Part shown: positions 39,249-49,614 of the stretch, one piece after another
Layout: each line of letters begins with the position of its first letter
Position numbering within the stretch: the first letter of the stretch is position 1
From: Silvanigrella paludirubra
GTDB taxonomy: Bacteria > Bdellovibrionota_B > Oligoflexia > Silvanigrellales > Silvanigrellaceae
DNA: 64,000 bases
Direction of reading: 5' to 3'
NCBI RefSeq assembly: GCF_009208775.1
Contig: NZ_WFLM01000004.1
Location: 372,001-436,000, forward strand
Notes under the pieces: generated by a model
Told to the model about the DNA's origin: nothing
Seen by the model: only the letters and a program-made list of their open reading frames with translations
The model's database searches: none
Program-made: the position numbers and the translations under genes

Positions 39249-40235
39249 TGAAAGCGAAACTCCACTTGTAGATTGTATCCAATTTACATAATTTCCTACC
39301 GTAGTATAAACTCCATACCCATCCGAGCAGGACGCATATTTTGAAGTATCAAAAGAATAGGGCGGAGAAGTTGTTGTAGGGTGAGGGGAAAGTAACGAAT
39401 TCGATCCTTGAGTTAATGCAGCTAATACATAATTATTAGAATCTCTTTTAACATAAACAGGCCCTCCTGAATCCCCTTCACATGTTCCTTTACCAGAATT
39501 TGGACCAATGACTGTCAGATAATTTTGAAATGCATTTGAAAAAGTTTGGTTGTTAAAGGTTTCAATAGCACCGTTTGGTGTTGTGTCTGGATTGGAGGAA
39601 GATGAAGTGGATTCAACCACATTTTTAAAACCTGAATTTGATCCATTATCACTATTATCACCAAAACCAAGCATCCATTTAGATTCAGTTGCTAATATAT
39701 TTTGCGGGTTTGCTAATATAGAAACAGGACTATAGCCACTTTTGATAGTGCCATTTATTTTAACCCAAGTAATATCATTTAAAACACAATTGTATGAATT
39801 ATCTGCGGAACAAGGTCTATAATTAGGAGGCCTTTGCCAGCAACTTATTTCTGATGAATTTGAAGAAGTAGCAGGAGAATAGGAGTTTGAAAATACAACC
39901 TTTCCTGGCGAGATATTATCCGACTCAATATCATCAAAACAATGACCTGCAGTTAAAATTAAATTACTTGCAACTATGGTTCCTGAGCATAAAATTGTTT
40001 TATTTGAGTTGATATAAAGTAAAATGGCTACTGTATTATTACCAGAAGGAACAGAACTTCCATTTGCGGGTTCTCCACCAATTATCATTTCAGAAATAGA
40101 AGAACTTTTACTCATATTACATTGTGCTGGTCCCGAATAGGACTTAAAAGAATTACTATTATTAGCTGATTTATTACAAGAAAATGTTAAAAAAATAAGT
40201 AAACTATTAAAAAAAAATATCATTCCAGATTTCAT
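39240..40235 (-). CDS. trypsin-like serine protease lipoprotein
   Basis: This 331-residue S1-family protease begins with a lipoprotein signal, FLTFSC (Cys20). A Ser/Asn-rich linker leads to the activation-type sequence MIIGGEPA (IIGG at 51-54). The catalytic triad is His98 in LTAGHC, Asp154 in NDITWVKI and Ser256 in CEGDSGGPV. Six or more cysteines would form the usual disulphides. It is probably anchored to the outer membrane, where a trypsin-type enzyme could digest external or host/prey proteins. Asp255 six before the C-terminal pocket strand agrees with a normal active site, but cleavage specificity is not settled. GAGGAC precedes the ATG. Confidence 0.88.
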   Translation of the reverse strand: MKSGMIFFFNSLLIFLTFSCNKSANNSNSFKSYSGPAQCNMSKSSSISEMIIGGEPANGSSVPSGNNTVAILLYINSNKTILCSGTIVASNLILTAGHCFDDIESDNISPGKVVFSNSYSPATSSNSSEISCWQRPPNYRPCSADNSYNCVLNDITWVKINGTIKSGYSPVSILANPQNILATESKWMLGFGDNSDNGSNSGFKNVVESTSSSSNPDTTPNGAIETFNNQTFSNAFQNYLTVIGPNSGKGTCEGDSGGPVYVKRDSNNYVLAALTQGSNSLLSPHPTTTSPPYSFDTSKYASCSDGYGVYTTVGNYVNWIQSTSGVSLSLY

Positions 40236-40311
40236 ACTACGTCCTCAGAATTTTTAATAATCTGATTATATCCTTAAAAATGTATGTTTGCATTTTTTTT
40301 TTTAATTTTAT

Positions 40312-41727
40312 TTATTTATTATTATCCCAAGTGCCGCCTAAAGAAGCTATTATATTTACTGTGTTTAATATTCTTTTTCCATTTATATCATTTAAATTTT
40401 TTTGTAAATTATATAAAGTTATTTGTGAATTTAATAAATCAGAATATGTTTTTGTGCCAATTTCATATCCTTGATTGATAATTTTTTCTGTTAACTTAGC
40501 ATTATTTGTAGCATTTATTTGGTAGTCTTCTTCTGCTTTATAATGTTTATATGCGGCAAGATTATCTTCCAAGTTTTGAAAGGCAACAAGGACAGTTTGT
40601 TTATATTGTGCCGCGATAGATTGATAATTTGCTTTTGCCGCTTTGATTTTTTGTTCCCTTAGTCCACCATCAAAAATAGTTTCTGTTAGTGAGGCTCCCA
40701 AAGACCAAAATAAAGCAGGAAATGAAAATAAATCTATATAAGAAGTTTTTGAATAACCAGAACTTGCTGATAAATTTAAATTTGGAAAATAGGCTGAAAC
40801 AGCTATTCCAATTTGAGCATTTGCTTGAGCAACAAGTCTTTCTGCTTGAGCAATATCTGGTCGTCTTTCTAATAATTTTGAAGGAAGTACCAAAGGGATA
40901 TTGGGAGCTGTTAGCTTAGATAATTTCATTTCTAAAGAAAATTGAGCAGGTACTTTTCCTAATAAAGTTGCAATGGCATGTTCGTATTGAGCTCTTAAAA
41001 TTTTATTATCTACTGCTTGGGTTTGAGCTTGTTCTAACTGTGTTGCGATTAAATTATAATCCGTTAAAGAAACAGTCCCAGCCCCTTTTTGTAGTTCTAA
41101 GATATCTAAAAGCTTTTTATTATTTTCAGCTATATTTTCTAAGATTTTTTGATCATTATCTACCATTCTCAATTGGAAATAATATTGTGCTAAAGATGCT
41201 TGAGCTGTTAACTTAACATTTTCAAGCTGAGCGGCACTTGCTTGAACGCTTGCTTTATTTGCTTCAACTGTTCTTCTTGTATTTCCCCATAAATCGGGAA
41301 TCCAAGATGCATTTAAGGATGTATTATAATTTGTAGATTCCGAGGCAGAAAAAGATGAAGTTGCGCTTTGTCTTTGTCTTGTTACTCCTCCTGAAGCATT
41401 TATGGTCGGCAAATAATTTGATTCAGCTTGGCCTAGCAAGGCTTGTGCTTGTTCGTATTGTGCTAATGAGGAAGCTATATTTTGGTTAGAAATTTCAATC
41501 TGTTCTTCAAGGTCGTTTAAGATTGGATCCTCAAATACCGTCCACCATTTTCCTTTTTGGGATTCATCGTTTGGTTCGGCCATTTTCCATTTTTCGTTTA
41601 TTGTTTCTTTATAATTTTCTGGAAGTTCAATTGAAATTGGATTGTAGTCAGGTCCAACAGCACATGAAAATACAGAAAATGATATTAGGAATAAAAAAAT
41701 AATAAATTTAAGATTTTGGTTGTTCAT
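40312..41727 (-). CDS. NodT/OprM-family outer-membrane efflux lipoprotein
   Basis: This 471-residue TolC-like channel has a lipoprotein signal ending SVFSCAVGPDY and two repeated helical halves typical of OprM/AdeK (for example LLERRPDIAQAERLVAQANAQIG and TETIFDGGLREQKIKAAKANY). It forms the outer-membrane exit duct for the upstream RND pump. I start at ATG 41727 with AAGG nine bases before. A GTG at 41736 would add three residues. The start lies inside the end of the preceding pump gene, so it is the last gene of the mdt-type operon. Confidence 0.9.
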   Translation of the reverse strand: MNNQNLKFIIFLFLISFSVFSCAVGPDYNPISIELPENYKETINEKWKMAEPNDESQKGKWWTVFEDPILNDLEEQIEISNQNIASSLAQYEQAQALLGQAESNYLPTINASGGVTRQRQSATSSFSASESTNYNTSLNASWIPDLWGNTRRTVEANKASVQASAAQLENVKLTAQASLAQYYFQLRMVDNDQKILENIAENNKKLLDILELQKGAGTVSLTDYNLIATQLEQAQTQAVDNKILRAQYEHAIATLLGKVPAQFSLEMKLSKLTAPNIPLVLPSKLLERRPDIAQAERLVAQANAQIGIAVSAYFPNLNLSASSGYSKTSYIDLFSFPALFWSLGASLTETIFDGGLREQKIKAAKANYQSIAAQYKQTVLVAFQNLEDNLAAYKHYKAEEDYQINATNNAKLTEKIINQGYEIGTKTYSDLLNSQITLYNLQKNLNDINGKRILNTVNIIASLGGTWDNNK

Positions 41728-44700
41728 AAGTTTCACCCTTAAGATTTAACCATTTATTTTCTACCCAGAATTTTATTTTTTCAAAATATAAATAAACAAT
41801 AGGAGTTGTATATAAAGTGAGTAATTGGCTAATGATTAAACCACCTATAATAGATATTCCTAATGGTCTTCTCAATTCTGAGCCCACTCCAGTACCAAAA
41901 GCTAAGGGAACAGCTCCAAGAATGGCGGCCATTGTTGTCATCATAATAGGTCTAAAACGTAATATCGCCGCCTGATATATTGCTTCTTTAGAAGTTTTAT
42001 TTTCGATTCGTTTTGCTTGAATGGCAAAATCAATCATCATAATTGCATTTTTTTTCACAATTCCAATGAGTAAAATAATTCCAATTAATGCAATTAATGA
42101 AAAATCTGTTTTTGTAATTATTAATGCTAGTAAAGCTCCAACTCCTGCAGAGGGAAGTGTTGATAAAATTGTTATGGGATGAATAAGACTTTCATATAAT
42201 ATTCCTAAAACAATATATACTGTTATCAAAGCAGCTAAAATTAAATAGGGTTGGTTGGATAAAGAAGATTGAAAAGCTTTTGCTGCCCCCTGAAAAGAAG
42301 CATTAAAAGAGGAAGGTAAATTCATTTCGTTAACTGTTTTCTCAACTAAGTTAACAGCATCTCCTAAAGGAGTTCCTGGTATTAAATTAAACGAAAGTGT
42401 TGTAGCTGGAAATTGACTTTGATGATTTACAGATAATAAGGATGACTTAGTAGAAAAATTAGCAATTTCAGATAATGGAACTAAAACATTTTTTTTGCTT
42501 TTAATATAAGTATTTTTTAAAAACTCTGGGCTCATCCAAAATTCGGGAGCAACCTCCATTACAACATGATATTGATTTGTTGATTTATAGATTATAGATA
42601 CTTGTCTTTGGCCAAAAGAATCGTACAAAGTATTATCAATTGCTAAGGGGGTTACTCCTAATTTTGTTGCATTATCATGATTTATATTTATAAACGCTTC
42701 TAGACCATGATTTTTTTGATCACTATTAACATCTGCAATACCAGGTAAAAGAGATAATCTTTGAATCAGTTTATCGCCCCACTTATTTAATTCATCTAAA
42801 TTTGAAGCAGAAATTGAGTATTGAAATTGGGCACCACCTTGTCGGCCACCTATCATGAGATCTTGGGCTGATTGTAAATAAACATTCACACCAGCAATTT
42901 GAGATAACTTTTTACGAAGTCGGCCAATAATCAGGTCAGGAGATATTTTCCTTTCTTCAAGAGGTTTAAGGCTTATAAAAACATTACCACTATTAACGGT
43001 TCCTCCTCCAACGTAACCAACAACATGATCAATGGCTGTGTCTTCTTTTATGATGTTTACAAGTTCAGTAAATTTTTTTTCCATATTTTTAAAAGATATA
43101 TTTTGATCTGCTACAATAAATCCCATAATTCTTCCCGTATCTTGCTGAGGGAAAAAACCTTTTGGAACTTTAATATAAAGAAAAATATTTAATATTATTG
43201 TTATAATAATCATGAAAAACATGGTTTTTTCATGATTTATTGACCATAATAGACTCTTTTTATAGAATTCTGTTATTTTACTTTTTTTTGTTTTATTAAA
43301 ATCAACTTTTGGATTTGCTTTTAATATTTTAGAACACATTGATGGAGTGATAGTTAAAGAAACAAATAAAGAAACTAATATGGCAATGGAAATAGTGATA
43401 GCAAATTCTCGAAATAATCTTCCGACAATTCCACCCATGAGCAATATTGGTATAAAAACGGCTATTAAAGATATACTCATAGATAATACGGTAAAACTAA
43501 CTTCTTTTGATCCTAGATGAGCAGCTTGTTTAGGTGCTACTCCATTTTCAACATGTCTCATTATATTTTCAAGAACAACTATGGCATCATCTACTACAAA
43601 TCCGGTTGAAATTGTGAGAGCCATTAATGAAAAATTATCTAAACTAAAATTCAAGAAATACATTATGGTAAAAGTACCAAGTAAAGAAATAGGAACAACT
43701 ACACTGGGAATAAAAGTAGAGCTTAAATTTTTTAAAAATAAAAAAACAACAATGATGACTAAAACAATTGCTAAAATAAGAGTTTTTTCGACATCGACAA
43801 GAGAGCTTCTAATTGTTGTTGTTCGATCCATTGCGACTGTTAAATCAATTCCTTGAGGTATTGAAGCTTCTAACTGAGGCATCATTTGTTTAACACCATC
43901 TACAGTTTCTATTACGTTAACACCCGGTTGTTTAAAAATAATTAATAAAACAGAAGGTTTTCCATCTGCTAAACCGGCATTTTTTAAATCTTCAACAGAA
44001 TCTTTTACATCAGCAACATCACCTAATGTAACAGGTGTTTTATTATGGTAAGAAATAATAAGTGGTTTATATTGATAAGCATGAATTAATTGATCATTTG
44101 TTGCTATATTATAAGACCTTGTATTTTCTATTAGTTGTCCTTTTGGTTTATTTGCATTTTCATTTTGAAGAGTTGTTCTCACATCATCTATTGCAATACC
44201 ATAATGATTTAAAGCAAGCGGATTTAATTCAACACGAACGCTTGGAAGAGAACTACCTCCTACAATAACTTGACCAACCCCATTTGATTGTGAAATTTTT
44301 TGTTGCAAAATAGTAGATGCCACATCGTACATTTGTCCTTTTGTATATAATTTAGATGTTAATGCAATTATCATAATAGGAGCATCTGCTGGATTTACTT
44401 TTCGGTAGGTTGGTTTACTCGGAAGATCTTTCGGTAAATCGGATAAAGAAGCATCAATAGCCGCTTGAACATCATTTGCTGCGGCATCAATACTTCGATT
44501 TAAATCAAACTGAATAACAACACTGGATTTACCTAAGGAGCTGCTTGAGGTCATTTCTGTTACTCCAGAAATGCGACCAATTTGTTTTTCAATGGGAGTG
44601 GCAACTGAAGTGGCCATAATTTCTGGACTTGCTCCAGGAAGTGAGGCTTGAACAAAAATCGTTGGAAATTCAATTTGTGGTAGTTGAGAAACAGGTAGGA

Positions 44701-44794
44701 AATAATAAGCAAGAATACCAGATAATATAATAAGAACTCCTACTAAAGAAGTAGCTTTAGGTCTTTCTATAAATGGAGAGGATAAATTACTCAT
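41708..44794 (-). CDS. mdtC: RND multidrug efflux pump, MdtC-like
   Basis: This 1028-residue inner-membrane pump has 12 helices and two large periplasmic loops. It starts SPFIERPKATSLVGVLIILSG. The proton-relay aspartates are in STGFVVDDAIVVLENI (helix 4), and GIVKKNAIMMIDFAI with FRPIMMTTMAAILGAVPLA is in the second half. MdtB and MdtC form a mixed trimer that exports drugs, bile salts and similar compounds. Its ATG overlaps the mdtB stop by 8 bases, which supports equal synthesis. Confidence 0.9.
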   Translation of the reverse strand: MSNLSSPFIERPKATSLVGVLIILSGILAYYFLPVSQLPQIEFPTIFVQASLPGASPEIMATSVATPIEKQIGRISGVTEMTSSSSLGKSSVVIQFDLNRSIDAAANDVQAAIDASLSDLPKDLPSKPTYRKVNPADAPIMIIALTSKLYTKGQMYDVASTILQQKISQSNGVGQVIVGGSSLPSVRVELNPLALNHYGIAIDDVRTTLQNENANKPKGQLIENTRSYNIATNDQLIHAYQYKPLIISYHNKTPVTLGDVADVKDSVEDLKNAGLADGKPSVLLIIFKQPGVNVIETVDGVKQMMPQLEASIPQGIDLTVAMDRTTTIRSSLVDVEKTLILAIVLVIIVVFLFLKNLSSTFIPSVVVPISLLGTFTIMYFLNFSLDNFSLMALTISTGFVVDDAIVVLENIMRHVENGVAPKQAAHLGSKEVSFTVLSMSISLIAVFIPILLMGGIVGRLFREFAITISIAILVSLFVSLTITPSMCSKILKANPKVDFNKTKKSKITEFYKKSLLWSINHEKTMFFMIIITIILNIFLYIKVPKGFFPQQDTGRIMGFIVADQNISFKNMEKKFTELVNIIKEDTAIDHVVGYVGGGTVNSGNVFISLKPLEERKISPDLIIGRLRKKLSQIAGVNVYLQSAQDLMIGGRQGGAQFQYSISASNLDELNKWGDKLIQRLSLLPGIADVNSDQKNHGLEAFININHDNATKLGVTPLAIDNTLYDSFGQRQVSIIYKSTNQYHVVMEVAPEFWMSPEFLKNTYIKSKKNVLVPLSEIANFSTKSSLLSVNHQSQFPATTLSFNLIPGTPLGDAVNLVEKTVNEMNLPSSFNASFQGAAKAFQSSLSNQPYLILAALITVYIVLGILYESLIHPITILSTLPSAGVGALLALIITKTDFSLIALIGIILLIGIVKKNAIMMIDFAIQAKRIENKTSKEAIYQAAILRFRPIMMTTMAAILGAVPLAFGTGVGSELRRPLGISIIGGLIISQLLTLYTTPIVYLYFEKIKFWVENKWLNLKGETYEQPKS

Positions 44795-47700
44795 TTATAT
44801 CCTCAATTGTTTTTGAATTTTTTGAATTAGAATGAATTAATATTTTAAAGGAACGAGCTAATTTATCGAATAAAAGATATATAACTGGTGTTGTATATAG
44901 AGTTAAAAATTGGCTGACAATCAAACCTCCCATAATGGAAATGCCAAGGGGGCGTCTTAGTTCTGATCCCATACCGGAGCCAAAAGCGAGTGGAATTGCA
45001 CTTAATAAAGATGCTAAAGTTGTCATTAATATGGGTCTAAATCTAAGTAAACAAGCTTGGAAAATTGCTTCTAGAGGAGTTTTTTTTTCATTTCTTTCCA
45101 TTTCTAGAGCAAAGTCTATCATCATAATTGCATTTTTTTTCACAATGCCAATAAGAAGAATAATTCCAATTAAAGCAATAATATCAAAATCAGAATTCGT
45201 TATTTGTAGTGCAAATAACGCTCCCATACCTGCAGAAGGAAGGGTGGATAAAATTGTTAATGGATGAATATAGCTCTCATATAGAATTCCTAATACAATA
45301 TAAACAACAACTATAGCAGCTAATATTAATAAACTTTCATTTGCTAAAGCATTTTGGAAACTTTTAGCAGCTCCTTCAAAAGTTGTCTGAATACTTTCAG
45401 GAAAATTTAAACTATTTTTTGTATTTTCAATTGCTGTTACTGCGTCTCCTAATGATTTTTTTGATGCTAAATTAAAAGATATTGTAGAAACAGGAAATTG
45501 TCCTTGCCTATAAATAACTAAAGGCTCTGAGCTTTGTTTTATATTAGCAAAAGAAGATAATGGGATGGCGCTTCCTGAGTTGGATTGAATAAATAAAGAA
45601 TCTAAGACATTGCTAGGGGTAATTTTTAAATCAGGATTAACTTCTAAAATAACGTGATACTGATTTGTTTGACTAAACATTGTTGAAATTTGTCTTTGTC
45701 CAAAAGCACTATATAAAGTGGAATCGAAATTTGCTGTTGTAATTCCAAAGCGTGCAGCACTATTTCTGTCAATATTTATTCTACTTTGTAGACCAAAACT
45801 TTGCGTATCATTGGCAATATCTTTTAATTCAGGCGATTTTTTTAAATTTTCAACTAATAATGTTCCCCATTTTTCTATTTCTGAAGAATAAGGTGAATTT
45901 AAACTAAATTGATACTGAGTTCTGCTAATCCGATCATCAATATTTATATCTTGAACGGGTTGCATATATAGAGTAATTCCTTTTGTTTTAGAAACATTAT
46001 TTTGAATTCGATCGATAATTTTTGAGGCATGTAAATTTCTTTCTTCTATTGGTTTTAATTTAATTAATATTCTTCCGCTATTTAATGTAAAATTAGTACC
46101 ATCTACACCAATGAAAGAGGATAAATTTTCTACAGCGGGGTCTTTTAATATTTCAGACATCACTTCTTGTTGCTTTTTATACATTTCACTAAAAGAAATG
46201 GATTGAGGGGCTTCTGTAATTCCTTGTATTAATCCAGTATCTTGAATAGGAAAAAACCCTTTAGGTATGATTAAAAATAAAGTAATTGTTAAAAATAAAG
46301 TTAAAAAGGCAATAATTAATGTTGTTTTTTGATAGTTTAGTACAAATTTTAAACTCATAGAATAATAATGAATCATTTTGTCTAATATATCTTGAATAAA
46401 AACTTCAAACTTATTTTTTAATTTTATTTGTTTATGTTTTAATAAATATCTGCATAACATGGGAGTCAAAGTTAAAGAGACTATAGCTGAAATTAATATA
46501 GAAACAGATAATGTTACAGCAAATTCTCGAAATAATCTTCCTATTATATCACTCATAAAAAGCAATGGAATTAATACCGCAATTAGAGAAACAGTCAAAG
46601 ATAAGATTGTAAAACCAATTTGAGCAGATCCTTTTAGTGCAGCTTGAAATGAAGATTCACCTTCTTCAATATATCTTGCTATGTTTTCAATCATAACAAT
46701 AGCATCATCAACAACAAATCCTGTTGCAATTGTTAAAGCCATTATGGTTAAATTATTTAAGCTGTAGCCTAATTGATACATAACAGCAAAAGTTCCAATT
46801 AAGGATAAAGGAACTGCTATACTCGGAATGAATGTTGCTGGTAAATTATTCAAAAAAACAAATATAACAAAAACAACTAAAATAACAGCTAATATTAATT
46901 CAAATTGTGCATCTTTGACCGAATTACGAATCGTAATTGTTCGATCATTTAATATTTCTACATCTATATTATTTGGTAGTGTTGATTTTAATTTTGGTAA
47001 TAAGCTTTTAATACTATCGACCACTTCAATAACATTTGATCCTGGTTGTTTTTGAATATTTAATATAATAGCTTGATTTAAATTCATCCAAGCAGCTTGT
47101 TTATTATTTTCAGCATCATTAATAACGTTAGCAACATCTTTTAATCGAATAGGAGCGCCATTTTTATATGAAATAATTAAATTTTCATAGGACTCTTTTG
47201 TTAATAATTGATCATTTGAATTTATCGTGTAAGCCAATCTTGTTCCATCAAAGTTACCTTTTGCCGTATTTACATTTGAATACATAATTGTTGTTCGAAT
47301 ATCATCTAAATTTAATCCATTTGATGCTAAATATTGTGGGTTAGCTTGAATTCGAATGGCAGGGCGCTGCCCTCCGTTTATGCTAACTAAACCGACTCCA
47401 GGTATTTCAGAAATTTTAGGAGCAAATCTTGTTTCAACAAGATCTTCAATTTTAGGTAAAGATAATACTTGTGAAGTTAAAGCTAAAGTTAATATTGGGG
47501 TGTCAGCTGGGTTTACTTTGTGATAAACAGGAGGATTTGGAATATCAGAAGGTAACAAATTTGAGCTTGAATTCATTGCGGCTTGAACTTGTTGCTCTGC
47601 TATGTCTAAACTCATCTTTAAATTAAATTGAAGTGTTATTAAAGAAGCTCCATTAGAACTTGCTGATGTCATTTGCTTTAAGCCGGGCATTTGACCAAAT

Positions 47701-47912
47701 TGTTTTTCAAGTGGTGCTGTTATAGAAGATGCAATTACTTCAGGACTTGCTCCTGGATAAAATGTAGAAATTTGGATTGTTGGATACTCTACTTCAGGTA
47801 ACGCGGAAACGGGAATAAATTTATATGCAAGTAACCCCACAAGAAAAATAGCAATCATAAATAGCGTTGTTGCAACAGGTCTTTTTATAAAAGGAGCAGA
47901 AATATTCATCAT
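44787..47912 (-). CDS. mdtB: RND multidrug efflux pump, MdtB-like
   Basis: This 1041-residue paralogue of the next pump starts SAPFIKRPVATTLFMIAIFLVG, with proton-relay aspartates in TGFVVDDAIVMIENI and the second-half phrases GIVKKNAIMMIDFAL and FRPILMTTLASLLSAIPLA. Two pump genes behind one adaptor gene is the MdtABC layout. The start ATGATG overlaps the adaptor stop by 4 bases and has AGAGG upstream. Which pump corresponds to B and which to C is set here by gene order only. Confidence 0.9.
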   Translation of the reverse strand: MMNISAPFIKRPVATTLFMIAIFLVGLLAYKFIPVSALPEVEYPTIQISTFYPGASPEVIASSITAPLEKQFGQMPGLKQMTSASSNGASLITLQFNLKMSLDIAEQQVQAAMNSSSNLLPSDIPNPPVYHKVNPADTPILTLALTSQVLSLPKIEDLVETRFAPKISEIPGVGLVSINGGQRPAIRIQANPQYLASNGLNLDDIRTTIMYSNVNTAKGNFDGTRLAYTINSNDQLLTKESYENLIISYKNGAPIRLKDVANVINDAENNKQAAWMNLNQAIILNIQKQPGSNVIEVVDSIKSLLPKLKSTLPNNIDVEILNDRTITIRNSVKDAQFELILAVILVVFVIFVFLNNLPATFIPSIAVPLSLIGTFAVMYQLGYSLNNLTIMALTIATGFVVDDAIVMIENIARYIEEGESSFQAALKGSAQIGFTILSLTVSLIAVLIPLLFMSDIIGRLFREFAVTLSVSILISAIVSLTLTPMLCRYLLKHKQIKLKNKFEVFIQDILDKMIHYYSMSLKFVLNYQKTTLIIAFLTLFLTITLFLIIPKGFFPIQDTGLIQGITEAPQSISFSEMYKKQQEVMSEILKDPAVENLSSFIGVDGTNFTLNSGRILIKLKPIEERNLHASKIIDRIQNNVSKTKGITLYMQPVQDINIDDRISRTQYQFSLNSPYSSEIEKWGTLLVENLKKSPELKDIANDTQSFGLQSRINIDRNSAARFGITTANFDSTLYSAFGQRQISTMFSQTNQYHVILEVNPDLKITPSNVLDSLFIQSNSGSAIPLSSFANIKQSSEPLVIYRQGQFPVSTISFNLASKKSLGDAVTAIENTKNSLNFPESIQTTFEGAAKSFQNALANESLLILAAIVVVYIVLGILYESYIHPLTILSTLPSAGMGALFALQITNSDFDIIALIGIILLIGIVKKNAIMMIDFALEMERNEKKTPLEAIFQACLLRFRPILMTTLASLLSAIPLAFGSGMGSELRRPLGISIMGGLIVSQFLTLYTTPVIYLLFDKLARSFKILIHSNSKNSKTIEDINE

Positions 47913-49168
47913 GGAACAGAGACCTCTATTCCATCAGCTAATTTATCTAAGCCATCGATTATGACAAATTCATCTAAATTTAAACCACTTTTAATAACAA
48001 TATTATCCCCATCTGTCGGGCCTGTTGTTACTTTTCTAAGTTTTGCTTTTTTATTTTCATAAATAAATAAATAATCACCAATTTTTCCATGCTGAATAGC
48101 TGAAATAGGAACAATTTTTGCTTCTGGTAATGTTTCTATTAGGAGTTTTATATTTACAAATTGATTGGGAAATAAATTCTGTTTTTCATTTAAAAATTGA
48201 GCTTTTAATTTTATTGTTCCTGTATTTAAATCTATTTGGTTATCCGTTGAAACTAATTCACCTGAAGATATTTGTTCTGTTTGTTCTTTATTAAATGCTA
48301 AGGTAGGAATCTTAAATTGAATTTTTGTCTTTTCAAGAATTTGTGGCAAATAGTCTTCTGAAATAGAAAAAACAATATGAATAGGTTGTATTTTATTAAT
48401 GATAACAATTCCATTTGGATCCGATATTTGAACATAATTTCCAGGATTCACTTGTCTTAATCCAACTTTTCCTGAAATAGGAGCTTTTATTTTACAATGA
48501 TTTAAATTTACATTAACAGCGTCAAGTTGCCCTTTATCTGACTGAATAACTCCTTCATATTGTTTTACAAGCCAGCTTTGTGTATCTAATGTTTGTTTCG
48601 AAATGCCACCTGAAGGATATAAAATTTTATACCTTTTTAAATCTAATTTTGCATTTGTTAAAAAAGCTTGATCTTTAAATAATTGTCCTTGATATTGTGA
48701 ATATTGTGCTTTTAATGGTTTTGAATCAATTTCTGCTAGAATATCTCCTTGTTTTACAAGTTGTCCTTCATTAAAAAATATTTTAAGCAATTCTCCATTA
48801 ATTTCTGTTTTTACAGTAACACTTTCTATAGGAGTTACCGTTCCTAAAGCGTTTATATAAACGGGTACGTCTTTTTTTTGCACTTTAGATGTTTGAACAA
48901 GAATAGTGCTGAATTTATTTAAATTTTCATTTGTTTTTAAATTAGTATCTTCTTTTGATTTTTTATTTAAATTATCATTTGAATTTTTTTTATAATATTT
49001 ATCATTATTATTAAAAATTATTTTTAATGGAGAAAAATTAAGGATAAAAAATATTGTCGTTATAGCCACAGTAATTGAAATAATTATAATAAATAAAATA
49101 CGCCAATTACTTTTTATTTTGTTTAATATAATATGTATTTTTTCTTTATTCATAAATTTATCAACCAT
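47909..49168 (-). CDS. mdtA: RND periplasmic adaptor protein, MdtA-like
   Basis: This membrane-fusion protein of about 419 residues joins the pump to the outer-membrane channel. An N-terminal membrane anchor (ILFIIIISITVAITTIFFIL) is followed by a Lys/Asn-rich linker. The first lipoyl half carries VTPIESVTVKTEINGELLKIFFNEGQLVKQGDILAEID, then a hairpin of helices and the second lipoyl half with ISGKVGLRQVNPGNYV. Possible starts are ATG 49168 and ATG 49153, both without a clear ribosome site. A TTG lies at 49186. It is the first gene of the overlapping mdtA-mdtB-mdtC-channel operon. Confidence 0.88.
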   Translation of the reverse strand: MVDKFMNKEKIHIILNKIKSNWRILFIIIISITVAITTIFFILNFSPLKIIFNNNDKYYKKNSNDNLNKKSKEDTNLKTNENLNKFSTILVQTSKVQKKDVPVYINALGTVTPIESVTVKTEINGELLKIFFNEGQLVKQGDILAEIDSKPLKAQYSQYQGQLFKDQAFLTNAKLDLKRYKILYPSGGISKQTLDTQSWLVKQYEGVIQSDKGQLDAVNVNLNHCKIKAPISGKVGLRQVNPGNYVQISDPNGIVIINKIQPIHIVFSISEDYLPQILEKTKIQFKIPTLAFNKEQTEQISSGELVSTDNQIDLNTGTIKLKAQFLNEKQNLFPNQFVNIKLLIETLPEAKIVPISAIQHGKIGDYLFIYENKKAKLRKVTTGPTDGDNIVIKSGLNLDEFVIIDGLDKLADGIEVSVP

Positions 49169-49257
49169 GAATAAATTGCACTGCAAAATTGCCCTATATT
49201 TTCTATGCTTTAATTATATTTATATTATTTATAGGTGTAAATAGGAAAAAATGGTAA

Positions 49258-49614
49258 CTAGGCAGTTTCTTTAGGGACAAAATCATCATTAGGACTTTGT
49301 AATTCATCAATTCTTTCAATTATTTCATCGAGTATTTTTAAAAGATAACGTCTTCTAGCTGTTAAAATAAATAAACATCTTCGGCTATTTTTAGATTCAA
49401 GATCTAAAGATTTAGTTGAACGATGCATGTAATTTACTTTATCACCTTTGCTATTTAAATTTAAAAGTGTTCGTTTTCTTGATATGACACGATCAAATGC
49501 CAACCTTTCAACACTTGCAAGAATTGCATTTCTTCTCTCAATCAATTCATGCAAAGATTCTATTGTTGATTCAAGATCTTTTTTCCTTTTGTTGAGGTCA
49601 TCTAATATTGGCAT
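49258..49614 (-). CDS. coiled-coil protein of unknown function
   Basis: I do not recognise this 118-residue protein. It is highly charged and almost fully helical, with heptad-like patterns at both ends (DLNKRKKDLESTIESLHELI and LLKILDEIIERIDEL) and a basic middle (RKRTLLNL, SRRCLFILTARRRYLL). It has no signal peptide and no membrane segment. The start is ATG 49614, behind GGAG. A GTG at 49626 would overlap its own ribosome site. Its start codon touches the start codon of the divergent barrel gene, so both promoters must lie within the neighbouring gene's coding sequence. It may be co-transcribed with mdtA 90 bases downstream. Confidence 0.6.
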   Translation of the reverse strand: MPILDDLNKRKKDLESTIESLHELIERRNAILASVERLAFDRVISRKRTLLNLNSKGDKVNYMHRSTKSLDLESKNSRRCLFILTARRRYLLKILDEIIERIDELQSPNDDFVPKETA

